Shown here in pieces: positions 40,357-42,405 of a DNA stretch of 42,405 nucleotides. How positions within the stretch are numbered: position 1 is the first letter of the stretch; each line of letters starts with the position of its first letter. Both the position numbers and the translations under genes were made by a program. The notes under the pieces are model-generated. The model was not told the DNA's origin, did no database searches, and saw only the letters and a program-made list of their open reading frames with translations. Source of the stretch: Deltaproteobacteria bacterium (GTDB taxonomy: Bacteria; Desulfobacterota; Deferrisomatia; Deferrisomatales; JACRMM01); NCBI GenBank assembly GCA_016214985.1, contig JACRMM010000014.1, forward strand, positions 1-42,405, given 5' to 3'.

Positions 40357-40743
40357 ATGGTCTCGGCCGACGATCCCTGGGGAGAAGCGCTCGCTCGATT
40401 CCTGGAGGGGCGCTACTGGGCTGCGCTGATGGAGTTCGAGCGCCTCGGACGACGCGCCGCGGGTGAAGAGCGGACCTGGTTGCAGGGCTGGGTGCTCCTG
40501 GCGGCCGCGCTCTTCCACCGTGACCGCGGAAACACACGAGGCGCGCAGGCTTGCTTCGCTCGAGCTGAACGCCGGTGGGAGCGGCTCGCGGGCCGCCAAT
40601 CGGACCGGGACGCGGAGGGAACGCTCGCCGCTGTGCGGCAGGTGCTCGACCGGGAGTGGGTCGTGCCGCGCTTTCCGTTCGGCCCGGACGAACCGGAGCC
40701 GCAGCCTATGTTCTGGGAGGAGGACTGGAGTGAGAGCACGTGA
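40357..40743 (+). CDS. DUF309-like protein
   Basis: A 128-residue helical protein. The segment FLEGRYWAALMEFERLG ... LQGWVLLAAALFHRDRGN followed by GAQACFARA matches the DUF309 pattern (growth of an E-L pair, LQG, A.ALFH...GN..GA). The function of the family is unknown. The ATG has GGGAGGAGGTGG in front. Its 3' end overlaps the start of the lipoprotein gene by 14 bases, so the two are co-transcribed. Confidence 0.75.
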   Translation: MVSADDPWGEALARFLEGRYWAALMEFERLGRRAAGEERTWLQGWVLLAAALFHRDRGNTRGAQACFARAERRWERLAGRQSDRDAEGTLAAVRQVLDREWVVPRFPFGPDEPEPQPMFWEEDWSEST

Positions 40744-41245
40744 GATCGCTTGGGGCTGCGCTTGGCTCCTCTTGCTTGGGGGGTGCGCCGCGAGCCTGTC
40801 GCCCGCGGTTCGGCGCGAGGCAACGCCGGTCAAGGGCCTGGAGGCGATCCGTGCGGCCCCGGACTCGTTGCGGGGGAAGACGGTGATTCTGGGGGGGGAG
40901 ATCGTCGAGACCCGCAATCACCCGGAGGCCACGACACTCGTTGTGCTCGAGAAGCCCCTCGACGTCTTCCGCAAGCCCCGTGACGTGGACGCCACGGGCG
41001 GGCGTTTCCTGGTCACGTTTTCCCGCTACCTCGACCCAGTTCTCTACGCCAAGGGCCGCCGCGTCACCGTGGCCGGCGTGGTGAGCGGCGCGGCCACCGA
41101 GCCGGTGGGCGACGCACCCTACCGGTATGTCGTGCTCGAGGGCGTCGAGGCCCACCTCTGGACGCCGTCCCGAGAGGTCTTCCCGTCCTCTTCGTACCGG
41201 TATCCCTGGTGGTACGACGGCGGAAGAAGGACGCCGCCCTGGTAG
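40730..41245 (+). CDS. Slp-family outer-membrane lipoprotein
   Basis: A 171-residue lipoprotein. The N-terminus IAWGCAWLLLLGGCAAS is a lipoprotein signal peptide with lipobox LGGC. The mature part begins with the Slp-like pattern of a leader segment then LRGKTVILGGEIVETRN, FLVTFSRYLDPVLYAKGRRVTVAG and YRYVVLEGVEAHLW. Slp proteins are starvation- or stress-linked outer-membrane lipoproteins of unknown mechanism. I chose the GTG start at 40730, with GGGAGGAGG 7 bases upstream and overlapping the end of the DUF309-like gene. The C-terminus is Tyr/Trp/Pro-rich. Confidence 0.85.
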   Translation: MRAREIAWGCAWLLLLGGCAASLSPAVRREATPVKGLEAIRAAPDSLRGKTVILGGEIVETRNHPEATTLVVLEKPLDVFRKPRDVDATGGRFLVTFSRYLDPVLYAKGRRVTVAGVVSGAATEPVGDAPYRYVVLEGVEAHLWTPSREVFPSSSYRYPWWYDGGRRTPPW

Positions 41246-41339
41246 GAGGACTGGCCATCGAGCGATCGCGTCACCGGCCCCAACGGCACCGTTTCTCCCT
41301 CCCCCACCTCCCCACGGGGGTTTTCTGCGAGCTTTCCTG

Positions 41340-41368
41340 TTGACCCCCGGCGCCGCGCGCGGTAAGGG
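41340..41368 (+). promoter_or_regulatory. Possible promoter before the small-RNA candidate
   Basis: TTGACC (41340-41345), 17 bases, then TAAGGG (41363-41368). The -35 is good, the -10 weak. Confidence 0.3.
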
Positions 41369-41371
41369 GAG

Positions 41372-41490
41372 AGCGCACGCTTCGCAGGGGGGCGGAGATG
41401 GACGGCGATTCCCATCAAGTAGCGTTGTTCCAGAGAAATCCAGGGCCACCTGACCGGACCGAGAGGACCGACAGGTGGCCCTTTCTCTTT
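41372..41490 (+). ncRNA. Candidate small RNA, about 115 nt
   Basis: A stretch with no coding potential sits between a possible promoter (41340) and a textbook intrinsic terminator (41442-41490). It matches no RNA family I know. It could instead be only the terminated leader of the gene pair starting at 41531. Confidence 0.3.
41442..41490 (+). terminator. Intrinsic terminator
   Basis: Perfect 11-bp arms AGGGCCACCTG (41442-41452) and CAGGTGGCCCT (41472-41482) followed by TTCTCTTT. It is the only hairpin in the window with a real T-rich tail. It lies 40 bases before the ATG of the next small gene, so it ends the lipoprotein transcript or a small RNA, or it could attenuate the downstream pair. 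Confidence 0.75.
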
Positions 41491-41530
41491 GCGGACTGCG
41501 CGCCTCGCCATCGGTCCATGAGGTGATCCC

Positions 41531-41659
41531 ATGTTTCAGCGACTCTACGACCTGAGCCGAACACTGCTGGAGCGGGAGCTGTGGGAGCGGATCAACGAGG
41601 GGATGCTCGGCCGACGGCCCGGCGGCCAGAAGTCGATGGGCGGGGGAGGGCGACCATGA
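41531..41659 (+). CDS. Small ORF, coupled to the next gene
   Basis: A 42-residue frame: MFQRLYDLSRTLLEREL, then a Gly/Arg-rich tail. An AGGTGA site lies 6 bases before the ATG, and its TGA overlaps the ATG of the next gene (ATGA). It may be a small protein or a leader peptide. No family recognised. Confidence 0.4.
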   Translation: MFQRLYDLSRTLLERELWERINEGMLGRRPGGQKSMGGGGRP

Positions 41660-42279
41660 TCCGCGAGATGCGGGAGTTGGCGGTTCTGGAGTTGAACAGG
41701 CTCTTTGGGACGACGGCGGATGACCTGGGCGCCCTGCGCCGGACCCACGGGGAGCGGCTGGCAGAATACCTGGTAGAGGCGGGGGAGAAGATCTCGAAGG
41801 TGTACCTTCTCCAGGCAACCGGTCCCGGCACGGTGCGTATGTGGGCGGAGGAGTTGGACGACGAGAAGCGGCGGCGGTTGCCGTTCGTGAAGCGTCCAGG
41901 ATCGCAATCTGCCGCTGTTGGACCGGTCCTGAAACGCACGCACAAAAAGGAGACGCCCCCATATGGCCCGAGTCCAAAGACCCAGAAGACCACGCAGAAG
42001 GACTTCGAGGCGCTGGCTCAGTCTGCCCGCCCTTGGGCTGGATTCTTCAAAGAGTGCTGCGATGTGGCCTTCAACGCCGAGCACCTTGTCTTCAAAGGGG
42101 ACACACTTGATATCGACCGCTCTCGAGAGACTGTGCTCTCCCGGGCAATAGCTGTCATTCCGGAGAGAGAGACTGTGTACTTGGCGATCGTCGACCCGAG
42201 CGGACTGTGGCCGGGCCAGCGACCTGAGTACCATGCCTATTTTGCCGAGACGTTGGCGGAAATTAAGTACAACGGGTAA
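41656..42279 (+). CDS. Unrecognised protein; weak likeness to Cas8/Csh1-type N-terminus
   Basis: A 207-residue protein. The N-terminus is helical (MIREMRELAVLELNRLFG). The middle has VYLLQATGPGTVRMW ... DDEKRRRLPFVKRPGS, then a Lys/Thr-rich linker and a C-terminal part with AIAVIPERETVYLAIVDPSG. The order of a leading helix, a 'DxEKxxxxxxxxGS' segment and a Lys-rich linker recalls the N-terminal region of type I-B Cas8/Csh1 (TM1802) proteins, but those are over 500 residues long and no other cas gene or CRISPR repeat is visible. It is at best a short relative or a truncated piece. Translation is coupled to the preceding small ORF. Confidence 0.5.
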   Translation: MIREMRELAVLELNRLFGTTADDLGALRRTHGERLAEYLVEAGEKISKVYLLQATGPGTVRMWAEELDDEKRRRLPFVKRPGSQSAAVGPVLKRTHKKETPPYGPSPKTQKTTQKDFEALAQSARPWAGFFKECCDVAFNAEHLVFKGDTLDIDRSRETVLSRAIAVIPERETVYLAIVDPSGLWPGQRPEYHAYFAETLAEIKYNG

Positions 42280-42280
42280 C

Positions 42281-42299
42281 CCCCCGCCTTTGGCGGGGG
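42281..42299 (+). terminator. Hairpin after the last gene
   Basis: CCCCCGCC-TTT-GGCGGGGG, perfect 8-bp arms, two bases after the stop codon. No T tail. The remaining bases to the window edge show no gene; an ATG at 42396 is too close to the edge to judge. Confidence 0.5.
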
Positions 42300-42405
42300 A
42301 CCCCCGAAGTTTGACGGTTCCGGGAGCGCGCCTTGGCTCTCGAGGGTGCCGAAAAAGGCTGACACCTGACAGGGTCTCGGTTCCGGTCGGCACTCATGCG
42401 CAAGG

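Overview
The window is GC-rich, in the high 60s percent by eye, and densely coded. It looks like the chromosome of an anaerobic or facultatively anaerobic bacterium. The heterodisulfide-reductase-type genes, NuoE/F/HoxU-type diaphorase genes, receiver protein and small Cys-rich proteins suggest a high-GC lineage of the former Deltaproteobacteria (Desulfobacterota, Deferrisomatota or Myxococcota). That placement is an inference, not a proof. I see no rRNA, tRNA, transposase, integrase, CRISPR array or plasmid genes.

Layout. (1) 0.2-9.3 kb is mixed housekeeping and accessory: an M16 zinc peptidase, a hot-dog thioesterase, a small nitroreductase, then a rightward run of alpha/beta hydrolase, AcuC-type deacetylase, metallo-beta-lactamase-fold hydrolase, methyltransferase, a mini zinc-ribbon/rubredoxin-like protein and two small proteins. 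(2) 9.5-10.5 kb is malate dehydrogenase behind a perfect 17-bp palindrome. (3) 10.7-29.9 kb is a 16-gene co-directional cluster: hdrC-hdrB-hdrA-hdrA', hdrC-hdrB-hdrAA' (fused), mvhD, an FrhB/FdhB-like protein, a soluble fumarate-reductase-like FeS subunit and flavoprotein, sucC, sucD, nuoE, nuoF and a hoxU-like gene. (4) 30.0-34.2 kb, leftward, is SDR dehydrogenase, B12-dependent acyl-CoA mutase large and small subunits, and SCP2-type thiolase. (5) 34.2-37.8 kb is loosely coded and repeat-rich: a lower-GC orphan gene, an iron-sulfur flavoprotein, two copies of the hoxU-like gene's 3' tail, a small Cys protein and recurrent hairpins. (6) 37.8-40.1 kb, leftward, is dgt then a receiver-domain protein. 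(7) 40.4-42.3 kb is a DUF309-like protein, a Slp-like lipoprotein, a possible small RNA and an unrecognised coupled gene pair.

How the genes may work together. The large cluster has the parts of a soluble flavin-based electron-bifurcating or confurcating assembly: an NADH module (NuoE/F/HoxU-like), HdrA flavin hubs, HdrB/C FeS proteins, MvhD as electron adaptor, and a soluble fumarate/succinate module resembling the flavoprotein and FeS half of thiol:fumarate reductase. SucCD and malate dehydrogenase sit in or beside the cluster, so carbon flow succinyl-CoA - succinate - fumarate - malate - oxaloacetate would be tied to it. The only missing step is fumarase, which is not in the window. The reaction itself is inferred.

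Most notable: the hdrCBAA' block occurs twice in tandem, the second time with the two hdrA genes fused. Nearly every gap in the cluster holds an inverted repeat that starts at the upstream gene's stop codon. The B12 mutase lacks the catalytic Tyr and His of methylmalonyl-CoA mutase. The 3' end of the last gene of the big cluster recurs about 6.6 and 7.1 kb downstream as orphan fragments.
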